Assembly: GCF_001591565.1 (NCBI RefSeq)
Contig: NZ_BCVD01000018.1
Coordinates: forward strand, 1 to 42,914
DNA: 42,914 nt
Direction of reading: 5' to 3'
Source of the DNA: Priestia flexa NBRC 15715
GTDB taxonomy: Bacteria; Bacillota; Bacilli; Bacillales; Bacillaceae_H
Notes under the pieces: generated by a model
What the model saw: the letters and a program-made list of their open reading frames with translations, nothing else
Told to the model about the DNA's origin: nothing
Databases searched by the model: none
In this document: positions 32,811 to 41,059 of the stretch, one piece after another
Layout: each line of letters begins with the position of its first letter
Position numbering within the stretch: position 1 is the stretch's first letter
Program-made: the position numbers and the translations under genes

Positions 32811-33544
32811 TACAACCACCTTTTTACCGTGAACTTTTTATGAAGTGGATGTGTAATCATTATACAATGATGAATCGGAGCACCATAATCGTCAACTTCT
32901 CCTTTGCCATCATCTAAGTAAAGACGAAAACCCAATCCAGTATCAATAGGTAGTATAAACCGATTATAGAAATGGTGAGAATCCACCTTCTTAAGAGGTA
33001 AATCGGCGTAAATCCTTAATGCATCTAACAATGCATCTTTGCTGTTCACTTGAATGGAAACGGGCACTCTATCAGATAGGTAATCTACGATTTCAATTTC
33101 TTTTGAGCTTACTATTCCTTCACTCTGAAACTGAACAACGGTTTTGCCCACAGACTTAGGGATAATCGTTCCATCTTTCGCAATTGAAACGATGCGTTCA
33201 TTCTCAACTTGATATTCTCCTTTCGGTTGAATGCAAGCAAGAGCTGGAGGGACTTGCACACTATATTCATTCGCTCGCTCTTCTTTCATATTTTCAATTC
33301 CAACAATAATAATTTCTTGCATTTTCCCCTGCTCAACAAGTCTATTTACCACATGATGAACGTTCCATAATTGGCGGTTGAAGGCTGGATGAAAAATATT
33401 TTGACCATCATGCATATAGAGCACAGGATACGTGGTATTTTGTGCTTGTTTATAGCTAGGTGGTAAATAAACATACCAATTACGTTCGTTCTGCAAATGA
33501 ATAGATTTAAAATTTGAAATTTCAACAATTGAATGATCACTCAA
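32810..33544 (-). CDS. Internally deleted esterase/starch-binding protein, probably inactive
   Basis: A 244-residue frame. The N-terminal 95 residues match the start of an esterase D-type alpha/beta hydrolase (NWYVYLPPSYKQAQNTTYPVLYMHDGQNIF, MQEIIIVGIENMKEERANEYS). The chain then jumps to an Ig-like piece (VENERIVSIAKDGTIIPKSVGKTVVQF) and a starch-binding-like C-terminus (DRVPVSIQVNSKDALLD, IYADLPLKKVDSHHFYNRF). The region with the nucleophile GxSxG and the rest of the hydrolase fold is missing, about 200 residues. I infer an in-frame internal deletion in a carbohydrate esterase. The dyad operator at 33562-33580 lies 18 bases upstream. Confidence 0.6.
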   Translation of the reverse strand: MSDHSIVEISNFKSIHLQNERNWYVYLPPSYKQAQNTTYPVLYMHDGQNIFHPAFNRQLWNVHHVVNRLVEQGKMQEIIIVGIENMKEERANEYSVQVPPALACIQPKGEYQVENERIVSIAKDGTIIPKSVGKTVVQFQSEGIVSSKEIEIVDYLSDRVPVSIQVNSKDALLDALRIYADLPLKKVDSHHFYNRFILPIDTGLGFRLYLDDGKGEVDDYGAPIHHCIMITHPLHKKFTVKRWL

Positions 33545-33561
33545 ACTAATTCACTCTTTAT

Positions 33562-33580
33562 ATTAATTCATTAAATTAAA
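33562..33580. promoter_or_regulatory. Operator-like dyad, copy 1 (esterase)
   Basis: ATTAATT-CATTA-AATTAAA, the same seven-five-seven layout as two other copies at 35396-35414 and 35547-35565. It lies 18 bases upstream of the start of the esterase remnant. Because the area is AT-rich, the motif alone is weak evidence; its repetition at equal distances is what supports it. Confidence 0.6.
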
Positions 33581-33594
33581 TAATATATTTAAAA

Positions 33595-33610
33595 GAAAAG
33601 AGCGCTTTTC
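33595..33610 (-). terminator. Weak terminator after the ROK repressor gene
   Basis: 6-bp stem GAAAAG / CTTTTC with a 4-base loop followed on the minus strand by TTTT. It is 8 bases after the ROK stop; short and only partly efficient by eye. Confidence 0.45.
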
Positions 33611-33617
33611 ACACCCT

Positions 33618-34772
33618 TTATACTTGTTTTTGATACACGCTATACCATAACGCTAAGCTACCGGCACCAATAATCTCGACATATTCTCCAAGTTCGGATG
33701 AAATAACTTCTACTTCCTCCTTACGAGCTAAGAAAGATCGCTCATTCACTTCCTGTTTAATAATTGACGTTAGATCAACGCCAGCAAGGGTTAATGGACC
33801 AGACACAACAATTTTTTTAAGGTGAACCATATTCACAAACGAAGCCAGAACGACCGCTATTCGCTCAGCTGCTTTTTCAACAACGCGCCTAGCTTTACCT
33901 TCTTGATTGGCTACTCGCTGTAGCACTTCTTGGATATCTTGTGCCTGTAGTTCTTCTACAATGGCTTGCTCTGATGCATATTGATTGAGACAGCCGCTGC
34001 TTCCGCACCAACATGGCTTTCCATCTGGCAGGTATGTCATATGGCCGAACTCACCTGCTCCTGTTAACCCACTGCGATATAATTCGCTTTTCAACACTAA
34101 GCTTGCTCCGATACGATATCCAAGGTACAAACACATAAAATCAGCAACTTGCTTTCCTTGTCCAAACATCTTTTCTGCTAAAGTTAAGGCACTTACGTTA
34201 TTATCAAAATAAATAGGAAGCTTTAACTTCTGCTTTAGATATTGCACAATGGGCACATCAGGCCAACCAATTATATCGTTTCCTAAAAGCTTACCTTCTT
34301 TCAAATCAACTGCTCCCAATGAGCCGATCCCGATGCTCGCTACGTCTACTTCTTGCGCATTAATATACTCACTAATTCTACGTGCCACAAACTCTAAATA
34401 CTCTTCCAGGTTAAAATCTGCTGGAACAGGAACCACTTGAATATTACGCGTCTCTCCTTTTAGGTTTACTAACCCCACTCGGATTGTCTCCATACTAATG
34501 TGAACTCCAACTGCCCAATAAGCATCGCCTTGTAAATCCAACGCGATGGATTTTCGCCCTACTCGCTTTGTTCCTTCTTGAACATCTCCGCGCTCAATGA
34601 TAAAGCCTTCCTGGATCAATTCAGCTGTAATATAAGTAATTGTTGCTGGTGTTAGCTGTGTAATCTCAGCAATTTTCTGTCTCGACATCGGTCCGTTTTG
34701 CAGCAAAACTCTGAGTACCAATGACTGATTTAACTGTTTTGTTCGCGCTGTATTTTGACCTTTTAATACCAT
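33618..34772 (-). CDS. ROK-family transcriptional repressor (XylR/NagC type)
   Basis: A 384-residue ROK repressor. An N-terminal winged HTH covers residues 10-65 (QSLVLRVLLQNGPMSRQKIAEITQLTPATITYITAELIQEGF), followed by a ROK sugar-sensing domain with GIGSLGAVDL, DNNVSALTLAEKMFGQG and the zinc motif CWCGSSGCLNQYASEQAI. ROK repressors release operators when bound to a sugar or sugar phosphate. It lies between the malE-like remnant and the esterase remnant on the same strand and is the obvious candidate for the three ATTAATT-N5-AATTAA dyads. The inducer is probably a maltodextrin-related sugar (inference). Start ATG with AGGAG about 10 bases upstream. Confidence 0.87.
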   Translation of the reverse strand: MVLKGQNTARTKQLNQSLVLRVLLQNGPMSRQKIAEITQLTPATITYITAELIQEGFIIERGDVQEGTKRVGRKSIALDLQGDAYWAVGVHISMETIRVGLVNLKGETRNIQVVPVPADFNLEEYLEFVARRISEYINAQEVDVASIGIGSLGAVDLKEGKLLGNDIIGWPDVPIVQYLKQKLKLPIYFDNNVSALTLAEKMFGQGKQVADFMCLYLGYRIGASLVLKSELYRSGLTGAGEFGHMTYLPDGKPCWCGSSGCLNQYASEQAIVEELQAQDIQEVLQRVANQEGKARRVVEKAAERIAVVLASFVNMVHLKKIVVSGPLTLAGVDLTSIIKQEVNERSFLARKEEVEVISSELGEYVEIIGAGSLALWYSVYQKQV

Positions 34773-34818
34773 ATCTCTCTATCTCCTATTACATCTTTGT
34801 ATTTACTGGTATTTTTTA

Positions 34819-35370
34819 TTATACCATGCACGCATTGAAATAATAGCGCCACTTTCCCTTCTGAAAAAGCGCTTCTAAGGTAGAGCCACCATTTTCACCA
34901 ATAATAGCTTTTGGAAACAAGTTTTCGTTGTACCATTTTGAGATATAGCTGACCCCATCTATCGCCCCATCACTATGTAGTCCAATATCAGTTGGATCTA
35001 GCGATTGCTTCTCTTGTTTAAACACATAGCTTCCCATACCGCTCAATACAGCATTGGCAAAATAAAAATTATCCCATGGAGCCAAGAAACCGTATTGCCC
35101 TGCGTTTTGATTAGATTTTGAAATTTCGTAAAGTTCATTCATCGTTTTGGGCGCCTTCTTCATAAGGTCTTTATTATATAGAAAAATAGGTGTTTCAATA
35201 GCTTTTGGTAGTCCGTAAAGTTTCCCAGCATAAGATTCTGCTCGGATTGATTGTTCTGTAAATGCCGATACAGTTGATGACTCTACTGTCACGGGTGCAA
35301 TGACACCTTCTAGTGCTAGCTGACCAATTTGATCATGAGGTAAAGCTGCAATGATTTTCTTTATCTTCAT
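34819..35370 (-). pseudogene. Maltodextrin-binding protein gene remnant
   Basis: A 183-residue frame from the interior of a maltose/maltodextrin-binding protein. After MKIKKI, which probably belongs to the original signal peptide, it jumps to PHDQIGQLALEGVIAPV and continues KLYGLPKAIETPIFLYNKDLM, GFLAPWDNFYFANAVLSGMG, WYNENLFPKAIIGENGGSTLEALFQ. The first 90-odd residues after the start and the C-terminal half are absent. The end (KGKWRYYFNACMV) is out of frame. Its ribosome binding site and the operator dyad (25 bases upstream) are kept. No permease genes remain. I infer two deletions in a maltodextrin ABC transporter operon, so it is a pseudogene. Confidence 0.8.
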
Positions 35371-35395
35371 AATAAAACCCCCTACCCAACAATTA

Positions 35396-35414
35396 ATTAA
35401 TTATTTTAATTAAT
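35396..35414. promoter_or_regulatory. Operator-like dyad, copy 2 (malE-like gene)
   Basis: ATTAATT-ATTTT-AATTAAT, a perfect seven-five-seven dyad 25 bases upstream of the malE-like start. The same layout occurs at 33562-33580 and 35547-35565. Confidence 0.65.
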
Positions 35415-35453
35415 TTATTTATGGTTCATCATTATAATCCGGTTTTCTATTAT

Positions 35454-35467
35454 TGTAAGCACTTACA
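35454..35467. promoter_or_regulatory. cre-like site
   Basis: TGTAAGCACTTACA has two perfect six-base arms and fits the CcpA site core (TGWAANCGNTNWCA) except CA in place of the central CG. It sits between the divergent malE-like and GH13 genes, about 37 bases upstream of the GH13 -35. It suggests carbon catabolite repression. Confidence 0.65.
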
Positions 35468-35503
35468 CCATCTTTTTTAAAATAAAACTCTTATGTTTTT
35501 CTA

Positions 35504-35532
35504 TTGACACATTATTAAAATACTCATAATAT
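35504..35532 (+). promoter_or_regulatory. Sigma-A promoter of the GH13 gene
   Basis: TTGACA (35504-35509), 17-base spacer, TAATAT (35527-35532). The -35 is perfect. The predicted transcription start near 35539 puts the dyad at 35547-35565 just downstream, where a repressor would block elongation. Confidence 0.8.
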
Positions 35533-35546
35533 AAGATTCAATCAAT

Positions 35547-35565
35547 ATTAATTAAACAAATTAAT
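35547..35565. promoter_or_regulatory. Operator-like dyad, copy 3 (GH13 gene)
   Basis: ATTAATT-AAACA-AATTAAT, a perfect seven-five-seven dyad just after the predicted transcription start and 26 bases before the ATG. It is the third copy of the motif in the region. Confidence 0.65.
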
Positions 35566-35567
35566 AA

Positions 35568-37322
<1,755 letters not shown>

Positions 37323-37324
37323 CC

Positions 37325-37356
37325 GAAATGGCCATGATGATAGTCATGGCCATTTC
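37325..37356 (+). terminator. Terminator of the GH13 gene
   Basis: 13-bp perfect stem GAAATGGCCATGA / TCATGGCCATTTC with a 6-base loop, followed by AGTTATTTCATTTT. The stem is strong and the T-tract moderate. Confidence 0.78.
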
Positions 37357-37414
37357 AGTTATTTCATTTTAACTTTTATAGACTTCACCTTAATTAACGA
37401 GAACAACAAAAAAC

Positions 37415-37441
37415 AAGCCCAACCAAGAACAGGTTGGGCTT
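37415..37441 (-). terminator. Terminator of the pro-peptide gene
   Basis: 10-bp perfect stem AAGCCCAACC / GGTTGGGCTT with a 7-base loop, followed on the minus strand by GTTTTTTG. It lies about 88 bases after the peptide stop. Confidence 0.82.
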
Positions 37442-37528
37442 AATTCATACATTTATTTCATAGAGGGGGTCTACTGAAAAAAGCTCTACAGCGGACTTAT
37501 TATTGTGATATTGAGAAAATCGTTATAA

Positions 37529-37648
37529 TCAATGTTGGTTCGGTAACCCTAAAGTTGTTACTTGACTTTCCTGAGTTACTGCACCAACTGATGCTACACC
37601 TGCCACCAATGTAAATGCTAATGTTAATCCTACTAATAATTTTTTCAT
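37529..37648 (-). CDS. Secreted pro-peptide, candidate quorum-sensing signal (PapR-like)
   Basis: A 39-codon frame. A Sec signal peptide (MKKLLVGLTLAFTLVAGVAS, probable cleavage after VGA) is followed by VTQESQVTTLGLPNQH and a stop. The ribosome binding site GGGGAGG is 8 bases before the ATG, and a promoter-like region and terminator flank it. It lies directly downstream of a PlcR-like regulator on the same strand, as papR follows plcR. The last seven residues, LGLPNQH, place Leu-Pro where PapR7 (ADLPFEF) has it. I infer a propeptide that is exported, trimmed to a C-terminal 5-7-mer and re-imported to bind the regulator. The protein is too short for a confident homology call. Confidence 0.7.
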   Translation of the reverse strand: MKKLLVGLTLAFTLVAGVASVGAVTQESQVTTLGLPNQH

Positions 37649-37680
37649 AGATATTTCCTCCCCTTATTGTGATTAATGTT

Positions 37681-37744
37681 AGTGTAGCATAAGATTTTTT
37701 TTCGTGAATTTGATGATATGGGCGAATATACCTGTTTAAACGGG
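37681..37744 (-). promoter_or_regulatory. Pro-peptide promoter region with dyad
   Basis: On the minus strand TACACT (37686-37681) is a possible -10, with a poor -35 TTCACG (37708-37703) at 16-base spacing, fitting an activator-dependent promoter. Upstream, CCTGTTTAAACGGG (37731-37744, plus strand) is a 14-base dyad, arms CC-GTTTAAAC-GG, centred about 63 bases before the predicted start. The second dyad ATATGGGCGAATAT (37715-37728) lies between it and the -35. GGCGAAT also recurs inverted at 37757-37763. Confidence 0.5.
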
Positions 37745-37806
37745 CTTATTCTTCTAATTCGCCTTATTTTCTCAATAATTATAATAATAGGAATATTTTT
37801 GTTTTT

Positions 37807-38682
37807 TCATACGAAAAGTTCATTAATTTCACTTTTCACTAACTCCGTGAACTTTTCATTCCTTTGTAACTGGAAGATATGGACGGATTTCTCTAAGTAT
37901 TCTTTCCCTTGCTTAACTCTTCCAAGCTTTATTAAGTTTTCACCAGTTTGGTAGTGAAGTTCACCAAATAAATACATGGACTCATTGGTTATGCAAAGAT
38001 CGATTCCTCTACTGCTGTAGGTAATCGACTCTTCGTACTGTTTCATATCAGCTAATGTTTTCGATAATCCATATAAAATACGAACCTTCAGCATCTCTTG
38101 ACGAATTTGTGGAAGTGCCGTTATATGCTTTAGCGCTTGTCTATATAGTTCTTCTGCATTTTCATATTCTTTTTCTTCATGATAAATGATAGCTACGCTG
38201 TTTAAAATCTCAATTTCTTTTTCTTTATAAAACGTCTTCGACTGCTTGGTATAGTCAATCGCTTCGTATAAAAGACTGAATGCTTTCTCTTTTTGCTTAT
38301 GCAAGTAATACGTACAAATTCCTTCATGCCACGTTAAAAACTGCTTATTTAGCGTTGGTTGAAACAATGGACTTTCTTTTTCCTTCTTTATAATATGGTC
38401 AATCGCCTCATAGTCTCTTTGGCGAATATATTGACGGATAAGTGATTTTACTGCATCCACATAATCTAATCGGGGAGACTCAACTGTATCAAAAAAATAG
38501 TTTACATCTACGCCCAAACGCTTTGATAGCTTATACAGCGTAATGCTAGAAGGATACTCTTCACCATTTTCAATTTTGCTAATCTGCGCTTGGGTACAAA
38601 TATCTTTTGCTAATTCTTGTTGAGTTAGCTCCGCCATTTTTCGAAGTTCTCTCATGACACGCCCAATTCTGTACTCTCTCAT
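37807..38682 (-). CDS. PlcR-like XRE/TPR regulator (RNPP family)
   Basis: A 291-residue protein with an N-terminal XRE helix-turn-helix (IGRVMRELRKMAELTQQELAKDICTQAQISKIENG, residues 6-40) and five TPR-type repeats, e.g. EKEYENAEELYRQALKHI, DMKQYEESITYSSRGIDLC and LGRVKQGKEYLEKSVHIFQL. Length (PlcR is about 285), domain order and C-terminus match PlcR better than NprR or Rap. RNPP regulators bind a re-imported peptide in the TPR groove and then activate DNA binding. ATG 38682 has GAGGA 5-6 bases upstream; the frame opens at 38745. The peptide gene is 158 bases downstream on the same strand. Confidence 0.85.
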   Translation of the reverse strand: MREYRIGRVMRELRKMAELTQQELAKDICTQAQISKIENGEEYPSSITLYKLSKRLGVDVNYFFDTVESPRLDYVDAVKSLIRQYIRQRDYEAIDHIIKKEKESPLFQPTLNKQFLTWHEGICTYYLHKQKEKAFSLLYEAIDYTKQSKTFYKEKEIEILNSVAIIYHEEKEYENAEELYRQALKHITALPQIRQEMLKVRILYGLSKTLADMKQYEESITYSSRGIDLCITNESMYLFGELHYQTGENLIKLGRVKQGKEYLEKSVHIFQLQRNEKFTELVKSEINELFV

Positions 38683-38881
38683 CTCATTCCTCACCCTTAT
38701 ATAAAATTTCAACCAATAGTATGTGTTTCTCTTTTTCTTAAGCAAATTCCTTTATCTAAAGACATAAAATCCGCTTTCCAAGACGTTTATAGGTCCTTGT
38801 ATCAAAATAAACGATAAAACACAATATAAGTTTCGCAAATTTCACAAAATAAGCTACTGACTGTCGAAACCATACATAAAA

Positions 38882-38930
38882 AACCTGCATCTTAGCTGTT
38901 AGAATACGCCTAACAGCTAAGATGCAGGTT
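38882..38930 (-). terminator. Strong terminator of the ribA-ribD operon
   Basis: A 21-bp perfect stem AACCTGCATCTTAGCTGTTAG with a 7-base loop, followed by TTTTTTATG on the minus strand. It is exceptionally long and stable and isolates the regulator gene from read-through. Confidence 0.93.
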
Positions 38931-38944
38931 ATAAGAGCCAGCTT

Positions 38945-40036
38945 TTATTCATAGATTGGATACGCGCTAAATTTATAATCTCTGCCCAGTTGTGTTACGG
39001 TAACATGCTCAAACTCTAGTGCGTCTGACATTTTCTCAGCACCCTTTCCTTCCACAAAAGTAGGGGCATCTTCACCTCCAGCAATCTTTGGTGCCACGTA
39101 AAGCTCGAGCTTATTAATTAGCTGTTGTTCAATAAAGGATGCGTTCACTTGTCCTCCACCTTCAATTAAAAGAGAAGAAACCGAATGCTCACCCACTATT
39201 TCAAGCATTTGAGATAAGTTCACATGCTTTTCACCGCTTGTGACAAAGACTTTTACACCTTGTTCTTCAAGAGATTTTCTTTTTCTATCATCATAATTAC
39301 TCGTTGTAAAAATCCACGTTGGCGCTTGTTTATCCGTCACTACTTTTGCGTCCAGCGGCGTTCTTAGCTTTGAATCCAACACGATGCGAATTGGATTGCG
39401 ACCACCTTCAAGACGAGTTGTTAATGATGGATTATCTTCAATAACTGTTTGAACCCCGACTAGAATTGCACCTGTTTCGTGACGAAGTTGATGAACATCT
39501 TTTCTAGCATCTTCTGACGTAATCCATTTGCTGTGAGAAGACGCCGTTGCAATTTTGCCATCTAGCGTAATGGCAGATTTTAAAATAACAAACGGCTTTT
39601 TTACCGTAATGAAGTGATTAAACACCTCGTTCATTTGACGAGATGCTTCTTCACATATCCCCACTTCAACTTCAATGCCCGCATTCTTTAAAATACTTAC
39701 TCCTCGTCCTGCCACAAGTGGGTTTGGGTCAAGCGTAGCAATGACGACTTTTGACACTTCTGCTCGAACAAGCGCTTCTGCGCAAGGACCGGTGCGACCA
39801 TGGTGGGAACACGGTTCTAACGTAACATATGCCGTGCTTCCCTTTGCTAACTCACCGGCCATATTTAAAGCATGAATTTCAGCATGAGGACCCCCCGCTT
39901 TTAAATGCGTACCAATTCCTACAATGCGGTTATCATTTACAATCACGCATCCAACAAGTGGATTAGGGTCCGTTTGCCCTTTTGTAGCCTTTGCATTTTG
40001 AATTGCAATGTTCATGTAAAATTCGTGACTAATCAA
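38945..40036 (-). CDS. ribD: Bifunctional riboflavin deaminase/reductase RibD
   Basis: A 363-residue enzyme: an N-terminal CMP/dCMP-type deaminase domain (GGPHAEIHALNMA and PCSHHGRTGPC, the zinc His, Cys, Cys) and a C-terminal RibD reductase domain (KSAITLDGKIATASSHSKWIT, LVGVQTVIEDNPSLTTR, SLLIEGGGQVNASF). It converts the GTP cyclohydrolase II product towards 5-amino-6-ribitylamino-uracil. The start is TTG at 40036, overlapping the ribA stop (TTGA) with GAGGAGG 7 bases upstream. No ribE or ribH lies nearby. Confidence 0.93.
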   Translation of the reverse strand: MISHEFYMNIAIQNAKATKGQTDPNPLVGCVIVNDNRIVGIGTHLKAGGPHAEIHALNMAGELAKGSTAYVTLEPCSHHGRTGPCAEALVRAEVSKVVIATLDPNPLVAGRGVSILKNAGIEVEVGICEEASRQMNEVFNHFITVKKPFVILKSAITLDGKIATASSHSKWITSEDARKDVHQLRHETGAILVGVQTVIEDNPSLTTRLEGGRNPIRIVLDSKLRTPLDAKVVTDKQAPTWIFTTSNYDDRKRKSLEEQGVKVFVTSGEKHVNLSQMLEIVGEHSVSSLLIEGGGQVNASFIEQQLINKLELYVAPKIAGGEDAPTFVEGKGAEKMSDALEFEHVTVTQLGRDYKFSAYPIYE

Positions 40037-40776
40037 ACCAGTACCTCCTCACCTAAGTGACCGGAGCGCTGCACTTTTGTTTGAAGATATTTTTCATTAA
40101 ACTCTGATACGTCTCCCCAAAGTGGAATACGGCCAGATAATGAAGCACCGTTCTCTTCTAATGCCGTAAGCTTTTTTGGGTTATTTGTAATTAAAATAAC
40201 CGGCTTTCTACGAATCTGCTTTAGCACGCTGATTGCTTCTTTATATTGACGAGTATCATCAGCGAACCCTAACTCTTCGTTCGCTTCAACCGTATCAAAC
40301 CCATTTTCTTGAAGCACGTAAGCCATGGCTTTACTAAATAAGCCAATTCCTCTTCCTTCATGATTTGCTAAATAAAATAAGGCACCCGCTCCGTTTTCTG
40401 TAATCATCTTCATGGATTGTTTCAACTGGAATCCGCAGTCGCAACGCTTGCTTCCAAAAATATCACCTGTATGACAAATACTGTGCATGCGAATTAATGC
40501 TTGATCCGCTTCTTTAAAGTCTCCATATACAAGTACGCTAGACTGCTGTAAATCAGCTAAATTAGCAGAATTCATCTGTTCAACTAGCTCTTCTAAGCTA
40601 AGTTCTCCTTGTTCCACATCATCCGAACGTAACCAAGAATACCATTGAAAGATTTTAGTTTCTCCTTCTAAGTTAACCGGTAAACGAATTGGTCCTACAA
40701 CGTATATATAATGATCTTGATTATTAATGACATTTACTTTATCTTTTAGTGCATCTATCACTTTTTCATTTAACAT
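40033..40776 (-). CDS. ribA: Stand-alone GTP cyclohydrolase II
   Basis: A 247-residue RibA without the RibB domain usually fused to it in Bacillus (RibBA). The zinc cluster HSICHTGDIFGSKRCDCGFQL and the GTP site NHEGRGIGLFSKAMAYVLQENG are intact. It opens GTP to the first riboflavin intermediate. A longer frame reaches 40794, but AGGAGG is 7 bases before ATG 40776. The pair ribA-ribD may be a second set beside the main riboflavin operon, or it may feed a flavin- or deazapurine-like product. No FMN riboswitch consensus was found upstream. Confidence 0.92.
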   Translation of the reverse strand: MLNEKVIDALKDKVNVINNQDHYIYVVGPIRLPVNLEGETKIFQWYSWLRSDDVEQGELSLEELVEQMNSANLADLQQSSVLVYGDFKEADQALIRMHSICHTGDIFGSKRCDCGFQLKQSMKMITENGAGALFYLANHEGRGIGLFSKAMAYVLQENGFDTVEANEELGFADDTRQYKEAISVLKQIRRKPVILITNNPKKLTALEENGASLSGRIPLWGDVSEFNEKYLQTKVQRSGHLGEEVLV

Positions 40777-40872
40777 ATTGGTTCCTCCTGACAATCACAT
40801 TACATTCTTATTTTAAACTAATTAATGTCATCCTTCCAATTTGGATGCTTTACATTCCATTTGGTTACTTTT

Positions 40873-40915
40873 TGTAAGTTAATTTAATTATAAAAGTTAC
40901 ATTTATATTTGTAAA
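40873..40915 (-). promoter_or_regulatory. ribA promoter with overlapping dyad
   Basis: Minus-strand TTTACA (40915-40910), 17-base spacer, TATAAT (40892-40887): a near-consensus sigma-A promoter. The dyad TGTAAGTT / AAGTTACA (40873-40880, 40894-40901) has one mismatch and surrounds the -10, so it could be a repressor site. The leader to ribA is about 105 bases and contains two imperfect direct repeats near 40840-40865. Confidence 0.65.
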
Positions 40916-41003
40916 TCATTTTATCTCAAAGTAAATAATTTGAACACTATTTATTACGCGTCAATGTGCTATATATAATTTTACAAGGGTAAGGAAACGA
41001 AAG

Positions 41004-41038
41004 AAAAGCACAGCGAATAATTTCTTCACTGTGCTTTT
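41004..41038 (-). terminator. Terminator of the MFS gene
   Basis: 10-bp stem AAAAGCACAG / CTGTGCTTTT, extendable by GAA/TTC, with T residues on the minus-strand exit. Confidence 0.82.
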
Positions 41039-41059
41039 TTAAGCTTTTTCACCAATTTT

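Noticed and set aside
37718-37954. 78-codon plus-strand frame over the regulator-peptide gap
   Set aside because: No ribosome binding site; hydrophobic by base composition only; overlaps the regulator's C-terminus on the other strand.
40777-41003. FMN riboswitch before ribA
   Set aside because: The RFN element core was not found on either strand of this gap.
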